Source: Streptomyces hundungensis (GTDB lineage Bacteria; Actinomycetota; Actinomycetes; Streptomycetales; Streptomycetaceae). From it: a stretch of DNA of 64,000 nucleotides. The position numbers and the translations under genes are program-made. The stretch spans positions 2,604,001-2,668,000 of the forward strand of contig NZ_CP032698.1 in the NCBI RefSeq assembly GCF_003627815.1, read 5' to 3'. The notes under the pieces were generated by a model. That model saw nothing but the letters and a program-made list of their open reading frames with translations. It was not told the DNA's origin and searched no databases. Positions 43,464 to 53,189 of the stretch are shown here, piece after piece; the first letter of the stretch is position 1; every line of letters begins with the position of its first letter.

Positions 43464-44903
43464 TTACTCGGACTTCCTACTATCTGAGACGGCGGGCCCC
43501 TGCGAGGCGATGCCGACGGGCCGCGCGCGGCCGGTGCGCACCGCGTCGCCCACCCCCGCGCGCAGCCGCAGCGCACCGAGGGCGGGCACCAGGCAGACCG
43601 CGCCGAGCAGGCAGAACGCCACGGCGTAGGGACCCGCCACGGTGTCGGTGAAGGCGCCGCCGAGGCGCAGCGCGACCGTGGCGACGGCCACCCCGAGCCC
43701 GGCCGCGAGCTGGTTGGCGGTCGCCGAGAGCGCGTTGGCGTCGCGCAGCCGCGCGGCGGGCACCTCGCTGAACGCGATCGTGGAGTAGCAGGTGAGGCCG
43801 AGCGAGCGGGCCGCGCCGCCGAGCAGGACCAGGGCGGCCGTCACGGCGAGTGGCGTGGACGGCGCGAGCAGGGCGCAGCCCGCGACCGCGAGGGCGAGGC
43901 CGACCGTGGAGACGAGCAGCAGCGGGCGGAACCCGAAGCGGTTGAGGAGGCCGGTGGTCGCGGGCTTGATCCCGATGTTGCCGACGAAGACGAAGAGCAC
44001 CACCGCGCCGGACTTGACCGCGCTCCAGCCGAACACGTCCTGGAAGAGCAGGGGCAGCAGGAACGGCACGGCGCCGACGACGATCCAGAACAGCGAGCCG
44101 CCCGTCACGGAGGACCGGAACGACGCCACGTCCAGGGTGCGCAGATTCACCAACGGGTGTGCGGTACGCAGCAGATGACGCCCGGCCGCACCGAGTGCGA
44201 GGACGGCGAGCAGGGCGACGGCGGCGACCGGGCCCCAGCCGCTGTCGGTGTCGGCGACCAGGTGGGCCGACCAGGTGAGGGCGCCGAGACCGGTGCAGCC
44301 GAGCAGCACGCCGGGCACGTCGAGCGGCGGCGGGCTCGCGGTGGGCCCGGCCGCCACCAGCCGGCGGGCGACGGCGAACGCGAGGGCCCCGAGCGGAATG
44401 TTGACCAGGAACATCCAGTGCCAGCTGGCATAGGTGGTGAGCACTCCGCCGAGCAGCGGGGCGATCACGGGAGCCATCAGGCCCGGCCACACGATGTACG
44501 CCATGACCTTCGGTATGTCGGTCTTGGCGGCCCCGTCGAGTACGAGGAGGCGTCCGACCGGCACCATCATGGCGCCGCCGGCCCCTTGCAGGACGCGTGC
44601 CGCGACGAGCGCGGCGAGGCTGTCGCTCGCCGCGCAACCCGCGGAGGCGAGGGTGAACACCGCGATGGCGGTGAGGAAGACGCGCCGCGCTCCGAAGCGG
44701 GCGGTGAGCCAGCCGCTGAGCGGTATGAGCATCGCGAGGGTCAGCAGATAGACGGTGACCACCAGGCCCACGGAGGCGGGGGTGGTGTCGAGGGAGGCCG
44801 CCATCTGGGGGGCGGCGGTGGCCACGATGGTGCCGTCGAGCATCTCCATGAAGAAGCAGCCGGCGACGAGCAGGGCGGTGGCGCGCTGTCGGGTGTCGAG
44901 CAT
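43464..44903 (-). CDS. MFS drug-efflux-type transporter (DHA2 family)
   Basis: 479-residue major facilitator of the DHA2 (QacA/EmrB) drug:H+ antiporter group, 14 membrane segments predicted. The family start MLDGTIVATAAPQMAASL, motif A GWLTARFGARRVFL and motif C-like VLTTYASWHWMFLVNIPLG are visible. The likely role is export of a drug or metabolite. The start is uncertain: ATG 44903 (MLDTRQRATALL) fits the family, ATG 44927 adds eight residues. It is divergent from a LysR regulator 94 bp away, which probably controls it. Confidence 0.85.
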   Translation of the reverse strand: MLDTRQRATALLVAGCFFMEMLDGTIVATAAPQMAASLDTTPASVGLVVTVYLLTLAMLIPLSGWLTARFGARRVFLTAIAVFTLASAGCAASDSLAALVAARVLQGAGGAMMVPVGRLLVLDGAAKTDIPKVMAYIVWPGLMAPVIAPLLGGVLTTYASWHWMFLVNIPLGALAFAVARRLVAAGPTASPPPLDVPGVLLGCTGLGALTWSAHLVADTDSGWGPVAAVALLAVLALGAAGRHLLRTAHPLVNLRTLDVASFRSSVTGGSLFWIVVGAVPFLLPLLFQDVFGWSAVKSGAVVLFVFVGNIGIKPATTGLLNRFGFRPLLLVSTVGLALAVAGCALLAPSTPLAVTAALVLLGGAARSLGLTCYSTIAFSEVPAARLRDANALSATANQLAAGLGVAVATVALRLGGAFTDTVAGPYAVAFCLLGAVCLVPALGALRLRAGVGDAVRTGRARPVGIASQGPAVSDSRKSE

Positions 44904-44925
44904 GGGGTTCAGCCTGAGGGCCGCC

Positions 44926-44980
44926 ATTGCTGCACACAAGGTCCGATTACGCAGGCGAGGCGTGCGTGCCATGCAGCAGT
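44926..44980. promoter_or_regulatory. Inverted repeat between MFS and LysR genes
   Basis: ATTGCTGCA (44926-44934) and TGCAGCAGT (44972-44980), 8 of 9 matching arms with a 37-bp spacer, in the divergent promoter region. Candidate LysR binding site. Confidence 0.4.
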
Positions 44981-44996
44981 GGGCCATACTCGGGGC

Positions 44997-45917
44997 ATGG
45001 GAGCGTTGCCGGACATGAATCTGCTGCCCTCGCTCGACGCGCTGCTGCGGGCCGGGAGCGTGGCGGGGGCCGCCGCCGAGATGCGGATCTCGCCGTCCGC
45101 GATGAGCAGGACGCTGGGGCGGCTGCGCAGGGCGGTGGGCGACGAACTGCTCGTCCCCTCGGGGCGGGGCCTGGCGCTGACGCCGCGCGCCCGCGAGCTC
45201 CGGCCGTGCGTGGAGGCGGCGCTCGCCGCCGCGCTGGCCGCGCTGCGCCCACCGCAGGAGCTTGAACTGGCTACGCTGGCAAGGGAGTTCACCCTCCGGT
45301 CCAATGACGCCGTGGCCGTCATCTTCGGTTCGGCCTTGACCGAGCGGGTGGCGCGCGAGGCACCCCGGGTACGGCTACGGATCCTGCCGGAGGGCGACGA
45401 GAACCCGGCGGACCTGCGGGAGCTGATCGATCTGGAGGTGGGCCAGCTGGGCGAGGTGCCGCACGACGTCCACACGGCGCCGCTCGGCGCGTACGGCTAC
45501 GCGGCCGTGGCGCGCGCCGACGGGCCCTGCGCCACCGAGCGGCTCACCCCCGAGCGGTTCGCCGCGCTCCCCCACATCACGGTGACCCGGCGGGGCCGGG
45601 TGCGTAGCGTGGTCGACGAGCGCCTCGCCGAACTCGGCCTGGTACGCGATGTGTTGGCGACCGCGCCGACCTACACGGCGGCCTGCTTCTTCGCGCTGCG
45701 CTCGGACGCGCTGGCCCTGGTGCCGAGACCGTTCGCGGTCGAGGCGGCGCGGGCGATGCCCCTTGCGGTCCTCGACATCCCGCTCGACCTGCCGGCCAAC
45801 CCCTACGTCCAGGCCTGGCACAACCGGGTGGACGCGGACCCGGCGCACCGCTGGCTGCGCGGGGCCCTCGCGGACATCGTGGCGGGGCTCGACGCGGCGG
45901 GCGCCGGCCGGCCGTGA
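44997..45917 (+). CDS. LysR family regulator
   Basis: 306-residue LysR-type regulator. The N-terminal helix-turn-helix is LLPSLDALLRAGSVAGAAAEMRISPSAMSRTLGRLRRAVGDELLVPSGRGLALTPRA (residues 9-65), followed by a substrate-binding domain (LRSNDAVAVIFGSALTERVAREAPRVRLRILPEGDEN). The start is ATG 44997; an ATG six codons later is possible. It is divergent from the efflux pump at 43464 and likely activates or represses it in response to a small ligand. Confidence 0.85.
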   Translation: MGALPDMNLLPSLDALLRAGSVAGAAAEMRISPSAMSRTLGRLRRAVGDELLVPSGRGLALTPRARELRPCVEAALAAALAALRPPQELELATLAREFTLRSNDAVAVIFGSALTERVAREAPRVRLRILPEGDENPADLRELIDLEVGQLGEVPHDVHTAPLGAYGYAAVARADGPCATERLTPERFAALPHITVTRRGRVRSVVDERLAELGLVRDVLATAPTYTAACFFALRSDALALVPRPFAVEAARAMPLAVLDIPLDLPANPYVQAWHNRVDADPAHRWLRGALADIVAGLDAAGAGRP

Positions 45918-46180
45918 CGACCCGGGGGCCCGGTTAGCGGCGATGACGCCCCCGGGGTCCGGTTCGCGGCGAGGACGACCCGGGCCGTGACGGTCCCGGG
46001 ACCCCACCGCCCCCTGCGGGCCCGGTCACCCCACGCGACCCTGACGAACCATCAAAAACCCTGCCGTTGCACCCCTGTTCACATATCCATCGCCGTAGAG
46101 GTCTAGCTTCAGACCATTGCCCGGCGCCACTCTTGCGCTCGATGTGCCACCGGGGCACATGCGACCGAAGAGGCGGGCGG
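45918..46180. other. Intergenic region before phospholipase C
   Basis: 263 bp without a gene. GC-rich imperfect hairpins near 45920-46010 may end the LysR transcript. One GTTCACA half-site at 46077-46083 resembles a single PHO-box repeat, but the second direct repeat is not convincing. TAGAGG near 46095 could be a -10. Confidence 0.3.
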
Positions 46181-48232
46181 ATGACTCCGATCAGTCGTAG
46201 AGGGTTCGTGGCACTCGGGGCGGGCGTCGCGGCCGGCGCCGTGCTGTCACCGGGGGCCGCCGGGGCCGCCGGGGCCGCCGGGCGAGTGGCCACCAGCACG
46301 GCGGCCGCGACGGCGACCGGCACCATCAAGGACGTCAAGCACGTGGTGATCCTGATGCAGGAGAACCGCAGCTTCGACCACTACTTCGGCCGCCTCAAAG
46401 GCGTCCGGGGCTTCGGCGACAAGAGCGGCATCCTCCTGCCGGGCGGCCGGCCCGTCTTCAACCAGCCCAACGGCGCCGGCCGCCAGTACCCGTGGAAGCT
46501 CAGCTCCACCCCGGCCTCGGGCGGCGCCGACGGCGAGACCCTCGCCCAGTGCGACGGCGATCTGCCGCACAGCTGGACCTCGCAGCACGCGGCGTGGAAC
46601 AGGGGCCGGATGGACAGCTGGGTCGCGGGGGTCGGCAATGTGCGCTCGCTGGGGTACCTCGACCGCGGCGACATCCCGTTCCACTACGCGCTGGCCGACA
46701 ACTACACCATCTGCGACGCCTACTTCAGCGCCACGCTCAGCGCCACCGGCCCCAACCGCACCTATCTGTGGAGCGGCCGGGTCGACGGCTCCAGCTACGA
46801 CGGCGGCGACGAGTCGGGCCTGACCTGGGAGACCTTTGCCGAGGCCCTCCAGCGCGCCGGGGTCAGCTGGAAGGTCTACCAGAACGCGAACGACAACTAC
46901 GGCGACAACGGCCTCGCGTACTTCTCGAAGTTCACGAGTGCGAGGCCCGGCGACCCGTTGCACGACCGCGGCATGGGTTCCGTCCCGGCGGCCACCGGCT
47001 CCACCCCGGACGACATCGCGGCCGCGATCAGGGCGGACGCGCTGGCCGGGACGCTCCCCCAGGTGTCCTGGGTGGTCGCCAACCAGGCCTTCTCGGAGCA
47101 CCCCTACGCCCCGCCCGGCGACGGGGCGCACTTCGTCGACCTGGTGTACCGGGCGCTGGCCGCCGCCCCCGACGTCTTCGACTCGACCGTCCTGTTCCTG
47201 AACTACGACGAGAACGACGGCTTCTTCGACCATGTGCCGCCCCCGTCGCCGCCCGCCGGCACGGCCGGTGAGTTCCTGAACGGCGTCCCCTACGGACTGG
47301 GCTTCCGGGTGCCGATGATCGTCATGTCGCCCTGGACGCGCGGCGGTTGGGTCTCCTCGGAGGTCTTCGACCACACCTCGGTGCTGCGCTTCATGGAGAA
47401 GTGGACGGCGGCGCTCGGCACCCCGGCGAACTGCCCCAACATCAGCGCCTGGCGCCGCAAGGTCACCGGCGATCTGACCGGCGTCTTCGACTTCACCGCG
47501 CCGGTGTACGGCATGCCGTCCGGGCTCCCGGCCACCAAGGCGATCGGGATCGCCACCTGCGGCCCGCTGCCCAACCCCGTGCCGACCACCAACGCGCTGC
47601 CCGCGCAGGAGTCCGGCACCCGTCCGGCCCGCCCGCTGCCGTACCAGCCGGGTGGCGACCTCGACCGGTTCGAGTTCAAGACCGGAGGGCAGATCCTGGC
47701 CTGGTTCGGCATGTCCAACCAGGGCTCCAACGCCACCAGCGCCGCCCACTTCTCCCTCCACCCCAACGCCTACCGGGACACCACGCCCTGGCAGTACACG
47801 GTCGACGCGGGCTCCACCGCCACCGACTTCTTCCAGATCGGCACCGGCGCGGGCGCGGGCAAGTACGACTTCACCCTGATCGGCCCGAACCGCTTCCAGC
47901 GCCGCTTCGTGGGCGACGCGACGAAGGCGGGCAAGGACGTCGAGGTGGCGGCGCGCTACGCGGTGGAGCCCGGCACCGGCAAGCAGGCGGTGTGGTTCAA
48001 GATGAGCAACTCCTCGGCCTCCGCCGTGAAGTTCAGCATCACCTCGAACCAGTACCGCACCGGCACCTGGACGTACACCGTCCCGGCGGGCGGCTCCACC
48101 GAGGACTTCTTCAACGCGGTGGCGTACCAGAACGGCTGGTACGACTTCACCATCACGGCGGACTTGGACGCCACGTGGTCGCGCCGGTACACGGGCCACA
48201 TCGAGACCGGCGCGGCCTCCGTCAGCGGCTGA
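46181..48232 (+). CDS. Secreted phospholipase C (phosphocholine-specific type)
   Basis: 683-residue phospholipase C. A Tat signal (ISRRGFVALGAGVAAGAVLSPGAAG) precedes the phosphoesterase domain: VKHVVILMQENRSFDHYFGRLKGVRGFG, LADNYTICDAYFSATLSATGPNRTYLWSG and FLNYDENDGFFDHVPPP (metal-binding). Two C-terminal PLC domains (about 540-610 and 615-680) are beta repeats, FEFKTGGQILAWFGMSNQGSN and AVWFKMSNSSASAVKFSITSNQYRTGTWTYTV. These enzymes cleave phosphatidylcholine or sphingomyelin outside the cell. The start is ATG 46181 with AAGAGG upstream. Phosphate regulation is possible but not shown. Confidence 0.92.
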   Translation: MTPISRRGFVALGAGVAAGAVLSPGAAGAAGAAGRVATSTAAATATGTIKDVKHVVILMQENRSFDHYFGRLKGVRGFGDKSGILLPGGRPVFNQPNGAGRQYPWKLSSTPASGGADGETLAQCDGDLPHSWTSQHAAWNRGRMDSWVAGVGNVRSLGYLDRGDIPFHYALADNYTICDAYFSATLSATGPNRTYLWSGRVDGSSYDGGDESGLTWETFAEALQRAGVSWKVYQNANDNYGDNGLAYFSKFTSARPGDPLHDRGMGSVPAATGSTPDDIAAAIRADALAGTLPQVSWVVANQAFSEHPYAPPGDGAHFVDLVYRALAAAPDVFDSTVLFLNYDENDGFFDHVPPPSPPAGTAGEFLNGVPYGLGFRVPMIVMSPWTRGGWVSSEVFDHTSVLRFMEKWTAALGTPANCPNISAWRRKVTGDLTGVFDFTAPVYGMPSGLPATKAIGIATCGPLPNPVPTTNALPAQESGTRPARPLPYQPGGDLDRFEFKTGGQILAWFGMSNQGSNATSAAHFSLHPNAYRDTTPWQYTVDAGSTATDFFQIGTGAGAGKYDFTLIGPNRFQRRFVGDATKAGKDVEVAARYAVEPGTGKQAVWFKMSNSSASAVKFSITSNQYRTGTWTYTVPAGGSTEDFFNAVAYQNGWYDFTITADLDATWSRRYTGHIETGAASVSG

Positions 48233-48346
48233 GGCGGGTCTTCGCAGCGGGCCGGCCGGCCGCGGCGCGGCGGCGCCGGAAGCTATCAAGTCGCCCCGTA
48301 ATCAGGGGAGTTGGACTGGACCAGGTTGACGCGCCAGACTGCCTCC

Positions 48347-49051
48347 ATGCCCTCTCCCACGGAACAGCACTGGACCCCCGTCCACGGCGAGCCGTACCGG
48401 CCCGTCCCCTACCGACCGGCCCGGATGGCGAGGCCCGAGAGTCTGGCGCGCGCCGCCGAGCTGCGCGCGCGCATGGACGAGCGCCGCACCGTGCGCCGCT
48501 TCTCGCCCGACGCGGTCCCCGAGCAGGTCGTCCGTGACGCGGTCGCCTGCGCGGCGACCGCGCCCTCCGGCGCCCACCAGCAGCCGTGGACGTTCGTCCT
48601 GGTCAAGGACGCTGACGTACGGCGCAGGATCCGTGAGGCGGCCGAGCAGGAGGAGCGGATCTCCTACGACGGGCGGCTCGGCGAGGAGTGGCTGGCGGCG
48701 CTGCGCCCGATCGGCACCGACGCGGTGAAGACCCATCTCACCGACGCCCCGGTGCTGCTCGTCGTCTTCCAGCAGCGCTACTGGCTCGCCGAGGACGGCA
48801 CCAAGCACAAGCACTACTACGTGGACGAGTCGGTCGGCATCGCGGTGGGTCTGCTGCTGTCCGCGCTGCACCAGAGCGGCCTCGCCGCGCTCGTGCACAC
48901 GCCGAGCCCGATGCGCTTCCTCTCCGAGGTCCTTGAGCGGCCCGCGAACGAGAAGGCGTTCGCGGTGATCCCGGTCGGCTATCCGGCCGACGACTGCGAA
49001 GTCCCCGACCTGGTCCGCAAATCGCTCGACCAGGTCCTCGTCGAGGTCTGA
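48347..49051 (+). CDS. Nitroreductase family protein
   Basis: 234-residue flavin enzyme of the nitroreductase superfamily, of the iodotyrosine-deiodinase/BluB-like branch by sequence pattern (MDERRTVRRFSPDAVPEQVVRDAVACAATAPSGAHQQPWTFVLV). The FMN-binding RRTVRRFS and SGAHQQPW are clear. The start is ATG 48347. There is no Shine-Dalgarno, and CAGACT 7 bp before it (48335-48340) with TTGGAC 18 bp further upstream could be a -10/-35 pair, so the mRNA may be leaderless. Physiological substrate unknown. A bidirectional terminator follows. Confidence 0.85.
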   Translation: MPSPTEQHWTPVHGEPYRPVPYRPARMARPESLARAAELRARMDERRTVRRFSPDAVPEQVVRDAVACAATAPSGAHQQPWTFVLVKDADVRRRIREAAEQEERISYDGRLGEEWLAALRPIGTDAVKTHLTDAPVLLVVFQQRYWLAEDGTKHKHYYVDESVGIAVGLLLSALHQSGLAALVHTPSPMRFLSEVLERPANEKAFAVIPVGYPADDCEVPDLVRKSLDQVLVEV

Positions 49052-49073
49052 GCCCCGCCGGGCCCGGCATGGA

Positions 49074-49119
49074 AACCGCCCCCGTCCTCGGTTGGGGGAC
49101 CAAGGACGGGGGCGGGGTT
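49074..49119. terminator. Bidirectional terminator between nitroreductase and pruA
   Basis: GCCCCCGTCCT (49078-49088) pairs with AGGACGGGGGC (49103-49113), with further AACC/GGTT pairing outside. It lies between convergent gene ends, so it can stop both transcripts. Confidence 0.7.
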
Positions 49120-49135
49120 CCGGTGCGACTACAGG

Positions 49136-50767
49136 TCAGCCCATGTGGGGGTAGGTGTAGTCGGTCGGCGGGACCAGGGTCTCCTTGATGGCGCGGGTCA
49201 GCGTCCAGCGCATCAGGTTCTGCGGGGCGCCGGCCTTGTCGTTGGTGCCGGACGCGCGGCCGCCGCCGAAGGGCTGCTGGCCGACGACGGCGCCGGTCGA
49301 CTTGTCGTTGATGTAGAAGTTGCCGGCCGCGTAGCGCAGCTTGTCCATCGTGTACGCCGCCGCGGCGCGGTCGTTGGAGATGACGGCGCCGGTCAGGGCG
49401 TAGTCGGAGGCCGACTCCATCTGCTCCAGCATCTCGTCGTACTTGGCGTCGTCGTAGACGTGGACCGCCAGGATCGGGCCGAAGTACTCGGTCGTGAAGA
49501 CCTCGTTGGCCGGGTCGGTGCACTCGATGACGGTCGGGCGGACGAAGTAGCCGACCGAGTCGTCGTAGGTGCCGCCCGCGACGATCGTGCAGGAGTCATC
49601 GGCCTTGGCCCGGTCGATGGCGGCCTTGTTCTTGGCGAAGGAGCGCTCGTCGATGACCGCGCCGATGAAGTTCGACAGGTCGGTGACGTCACCCATGGTG
49701 ATGCCGTCGACCTCGGCCGCGAACTCCTCCTTGAAGCCGTCGTTCCAGATCGAGGCCGGGACGTAGGCGCGGGAGGAGGCGGAGCACTTCTGGCCCTGGT
49801 ACTCGAAGGAGCCACGGGTCAGGGCGGTCTTCAGGACGGCGCGGTCGGCGCTGGGGTGCGCGACGACGAAGTCCTTGCCACCGGTCTCGCCGACGAGACG
49901 CGGGTAGGTGCGGTACTTCTCGATGTTGGTGCCGACCGTCTTCCACAGGTGCTGGAAGGTCTTGGTCGAACCCGTGAAGTGGATGCCCGCGAGGTCGCGG
50001 TGGTTGAGGGCGACCTCGGAGACGGCCAGGCCGTCGCCGGTGACGAGGTTGATGACGCCCTTGGGCAGGCCCGCCTCCTCCAGGAGGCTCATCAAGAGCA
50101 CGGCGGCGTGGGTCTGCGTCGGGGACGGCTTCCACACGACGACGTTGCCCATCAGGGCCGGGGCGGTCGGCAGGTTGCCCGCGATGGCCGTGAAGTTGAA
50201 CGGCGTGATCGCGTAGACGAAGCCTTCGAGCGGGCGGTGGTCCATGCGGTTCCACACGCCCGGGGAGTTCGCCGGGGGCTGCTCGGCGAGCAGGTTGCGG
50301 GCGTAGTGGACGTTGAAGCGCCAGAAGTCGACGAGCTCGCAGGGGGTGTCGATCTCGGCCTGCTGGGCGGTCTTGGACTGGCCGAGCATGGTGGAGGCGG
50401 CCAGCGTCTCGCGCCAGGGTCCCGCGAGCAGCTCGGCGGCGCGCAGGATGATCGCGGCGCGGTCGTCGAAGGACATGGCGCGCCAGGCCGGGGCGGCGGC
50501 GAGCGCGGCGTCGATCGCGTCCTGGGCGTCCTGCTCGGTGGCGTTGGCGTAGGTGCCGATGACGGCCTTGTGGTTGTGCGGCTGCACGACGTCGAAGCGC
50601 TCACCGCCGCCCATCCGCTTCTCGCCGTCGATGGTCATCGGCAGGTCGACCGGGTTCTCGGCCAGCTCCTTGAGCTTGGCCTCCAGACGGGCGCGCTCCG
50701 GGGAACCAGGGGCGTAGCCGTGCACCGGCTCGTTGACCGGGGCGGGGACCTGGGTCACAGCGTCCAT
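49136..50767 (-). CDS. pruA: L-glutamate gamma-semialdehyde dehydrogenase
   Basis: 543-residue NAD-dependent aldehyde dehydrogenase that oxidises pyrroline-5-carboxylate/glutamate semialdehyde to glutamate, the second step of proline degradation. The family core is clear: YAITPFNFTAIAGNLPTAPALMGNVVVWKPS, HFTGSTKTFQHLW, LVGETGGKDF, the catalytic Cys in SFEYQGQKCSASSRAYVP and NFYINDKSTGAVVGQQPFGGGRASGTNDKAG. The start is ATG 50767 with AAGGAGTCAAGGAA. It follows putA by 89 bp and forms an operon putA-pruA. Not fused to PutA as in E. coli. Confidence 0.93.
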   Translation of the reverse strand: MDAVTQVPAPVNEPVHGYAPGSPERARLEAKLKELAENPVDLPMTIDGEKRMGGGERFDVVQPHNHKAVIGTYANATEQDAQDAIDAALAAAPAWRAMSFDDRAAIILRAAELLAGPWRETLAASTMLGQSKTAQQAEIDTPCELVDFWRFNVHYARNLLAEQPPANSPGVWNRMDHRPLEGFVYAITPFNFTAIAGNLPTAPALMGNVVVWKPSPTQTHAAVLLMSLLEEAGLPKGVINLVTGDGLAVSEVALNHRDLAGIHFTGSTKTFQHLWKTVGTNIEKYRTYPRLVGETGGKDFVVAHPSADRAVLKTALTRGSFEYQGQKCSASSRAYVPASIWNDGFKEEFAAEVDGITMGDVTDLSNFIGAVIDERSFAKNKAAIDRAKADDSCTIVAGGTYDDSVGYFVRPTVIECTDPANEVFTTEYFGPILAVHVYDDAKYDEMLEQMESASDYALTGAVISNDRAAAAYTMDKLRYAAGNFYINDKSTGAVVGQQPFGGGRASGTNDKAGAPQNLMRWTLTRAIKETLVPPTDYTYPHMG

Positions 50768-50856
50768 GATTCCTTGACTCCTTCGTGAGACGTGGGGCGT
50801 GGGGCCTGAGGGGTGTTGGGGGGAACGGAGGAGGCTCGGGGCCTGTCCGAAAAGAT

Positions 50857-51783
50857 CTAGTTCTTGGTGATCATCGACCGGACGAAGAAGAGCAGGTTGG
50901 CCGGCTTCTCCGCGAGGCGCCGCATGAAGTAGCCGTACCAGTCGGTGCCGTACGCGGTGTAGACACGCATCCGGTGGCCCTCGGCGGCGAGCCGCAGGTG
51001 CTCCTCGCTGCGGATCCCGTAGAGCATCTGGAACTCGTACTCGTCCAGCTTGCGCCCGGCGCGCCGCGCGAGCTCCTGTCCGATGGCGATCAGGCGCGGG
51101 TCGTGGGACCCGATCATCGGGTAGCCCTCGCCCTCCATCAGGATCCTCAGGATACGGACGTACGCCTTGTCGATCTCGCTCTTGTCCTGGTAGGCGACCT
51201 CGGCGGGCTCCTTGTAGGCGCCCTTCACGATGCGCACCCGGCTGCCCGCGGCGGCCAGCCGGCGGGCGTCGGCCTCGGTGCGGAAGAGGTAGGCCTGGAT
51301 GACGCAGCCCGTCTCGGGGAAGTCCTTCCGCAGCTCCTCGTGGATGGCGAACATCGAGTCGAGGGTGGTGTGGTCCTCGGCGTCCAGGGTGACCGTGGTG
51401 CCGATGGCGGCGGCGGCCTCGACGACCGGGCGCACATTGGCGAGGGCCAGCTCGTGGCCGCCTTCCAGCGCTTGGCCGAACATCGACAGCTTCACCGACA
51501 TCTCGGCCTTGGTGCCGTGGCCGAGTTCCTTCAGGCGCTCGATGAGCTCCAGATAGGCGTCGCGCGCGTGGGCGGCCTGCTCGGGAGTGGTGATGTCCTC
51601 GCCCACCACGTCCAGGGTGAGCTCCAGGCCCTTGCCGACGGTCTCCTCGACGATCGGGACGACCTGGTCGAGGGTCTCGCCGGGGATGAACCGGTTCACC
51701 ACGGGCTTGGTCATCGGGGCGGCCGAAACAAGCTTGCGCATCTTGTCGCTGCGCGACGCGGCGAGGATCACGGGACCCAGCAC
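50857..51783 (-). CDS. putA: Proline dehydrogenase
   Basis: 308-residue monofunctional proline dehydrogenase, an FAD enzyme of the inner membrane face that oxidises proline to pyrroline-5-carboxylate. The barrel motifs are visible: LTLDVVGEDITTPEQAAHARDAYLELIERL, SVKLSMFGQ, VTLDAEDHTTLDSM, YLFRTEADARRL, RIVKGAYKEPAEVAYQ and the C-terminal YTAYGTDWYGYFMRRLAEKPANLLFF. The start is GTG 51783 with GGAGG. Divergent from the PucR-type regulator putR, with nested palindromes between them. Confidence 0.93.
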   Translation of the reverse strand: MLGPVILAASRSDKMRKLVSAAPMTKPVVNRFIPGETLDQVVPIVEETVGKGLELTLDVVGEDITTPEQAAHARDAYLELIERLKELGHGTKAEMSVKLSMFGQALEGGHELALANVRPVVEAAAAIGTTVTLDAEDHTTLDSMFAIHEELRKDFPETGCVIQAYLFRTEADARRLAAAGSRVRIVKGAYKEPAEVAYQDKSEIDKAYVRILRILMEGEGYPMIGSHDPRLIAIGQELARRAGRKLDEYEFQMLYGIRSEEHLRLAAEGHRMRVYTAYGTDWYGYFMRRLAEKPANLLFFVRSMITKN

Positions 51784-51916
51784 GGGGCACCTCCACGGAA
51801 AGAACTAGACGGGGCCGCCGACGGGACCGGAGGGACGAAGCACGTCTTCCCGGCGCTCCGGCGACGGCACGGAGAACCACCGTGAAACCTAAGGATCTCC
51901 CCGATCCTCTGCCATC

Positions 51917-51959
51917 GACAGGTGTCACGCATCCGTGGCCCGGATCTCATACACCTGTC
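51917..51959. promoter_or_regulatory. Nested palindromes in the putA-putR divergent promoter
   Basis: GACAGGTGT (51917-51925) and ACACCTGTC (51951-51959) are perfect 9-bp inverted arms with a 25-bp spacer. Inside it lies ATCCG-N5-CGGAT (51931-51945). Likely PutR site controlling putA-pruA. Confidence 0.55.
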
Positions 51960-51985
51960 TGAAGCGGCCCGGGCGATGAGCGAGA

Positions 51986-53155
51986 ATGGCGTGTGTGAAG
52001 GGCGACTACCAGGACCTGGTCGATGAGATCTCGGCGCTGCTCGGCGCCCCCGCGACGCTGGAGAACCGGGATTTCGGGCTGATCGCCTTCGGCGCGCACG
52101 ACTCCGACGACGACCTGGACATGGACCCGGTCCGCACCCGTTCGATCCTGACCAGGAAGTCGACGCCCGCGGTGCGCGCCTGGTTCGAGGGCTTCGGCAT
52201 CACCCGCGCCACCGGCCCGGTCCGCATTCCGGCCGCACCCGACGCGGGTGTGCTGCGCGGCCGGATCTGCCTTCCGGTGCGCCACCGGGGCATCGCGCTC
52301 GGCTATGTCTGGCTGCTCGACGCGGAGCCGGGTCCTGCCGGGGACAAGCTCGCCTCGGCGATGGAGGTGGCCGCCAGGATCGGGGCGCTGCTCGCGGACG
52401 AGGCGCAGGCCGGGGCGGACCTGACCCGCGAGTTCCGGGCGGTGCTCACGGCGGACCACGGCTGGCAGCGCGACACGGCGACGGCCGCCCTCCAGAGCGC
52501 GCTCGGCGCGGACGCGGAGGGCCTGCACGTGGTGGTCTGCGTGGCTCCCTGGCCCGAGGAGGACCCGCCGTCGGTCCGTACGGTGGCGGGGGCGGCGGCG
52601 GTGTGCACGGTGCCGTGGCCCGCCGGGGGCGCGGGCGGCGCGGGCGCCGGGCACGCCCTGGCCGCGCTGGTGCGGCTGCGGTCGGCGGACGCGCTCGGGC
52701 CCGCCCGAACCGCGGCGGAACGGCTGCGCGGGGAAGCGGGCGGCGCGGCGGCCGCCGGGATGGCGACGCCCCGCCGGGGTCTGGCCGAACTCGCCCTCGC
52801 CCACCGCGAGGCAACCTCCGCCGTACGGGCGGCACTTGCCGAGCCCGGGCTCGGCCCGGTCGCGCAGTGGTCGGCGATCGGCCCCTACCGGATCCTGACC
52901 GCGCTGGCGACCCCGGCGCCCCAAGACCCCGCGGTACGGGCCCTGTTGAGCCCGGCACACACCGAACTCGCCCGCACCGCCGAGGTGTTCCTCGACGGCG
53001 CGGGCCAAGCGGCGCGCGCCGCGGCGGCCCTCGGCATCCACCGCCAGACGCTCTACTACCGCCTGTCACGCATCGAGCACCTCACCGGCCTCGACCTGGA
53101 CCGCGGCGAGGACCGGCTGCTGCTGCACATGGCCCTGAAGGCCGCGCGGCTCTGA
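51986..53155 (+). CDS. putR: PucR-type regulator of proline catabolism
   Basis: 389-residue regulator of the PucR/CdaR-like group. The N-terminal two-thirds is a ligand-sensing region without clear motif ([63 protein letters not shown]). The C-terminus is the PucR helix-turn-helix: [48 protein letters not shown]. The start ATG 51986 is tentative; GTG 51995 is also possible. Divergent from putA. In Streptomyces a PucR-type PutR activates proline dehydrogenase genes, so the symbol rests on family and position. Confidence 0.8.
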   Translation: MACVKGDYQDLVDEISALLGAPATLENRDFGLIAFGAHDSDDDLDMDPVRTRSILTRKSTPAVRAWFEGFGITRATGPVRIPAAPDAGVLRGRICLPVRHRGIALGYVWLLDAEPGPAGDKLASAMEVAARIGALLADEAQAGADLTREFRAVLTADHGWQRDTATAALQSALGADAEGLHVVVCVAPWPEEDPPSVRTVAGAAAVCTVPWPAGGAGGAGAGHALAALVRLRSADALGPARTAAERLRGEAGGAAAAGMATPRRGLAELALAHREATSAVRAALAEPGLGPVAQWSAIGPYRILTALATPAPQDPAVRALLSPAHTELARTAEVFLDGAGQAARAAAALGIHRQTLYYRLSRIEHLTGLDLDRGEDRLLLHMALKAARL

Positions 53156-53189
53156 GGCCTACCGGCCGTATGGCCCGGGCGTACGGCCC

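Noticed and set aside
46077..46098. PHO-box before the phospholipase C gene
   Set aside because: Only one GTTCACA half-site; the second direct repeat at the required spacing is not there.
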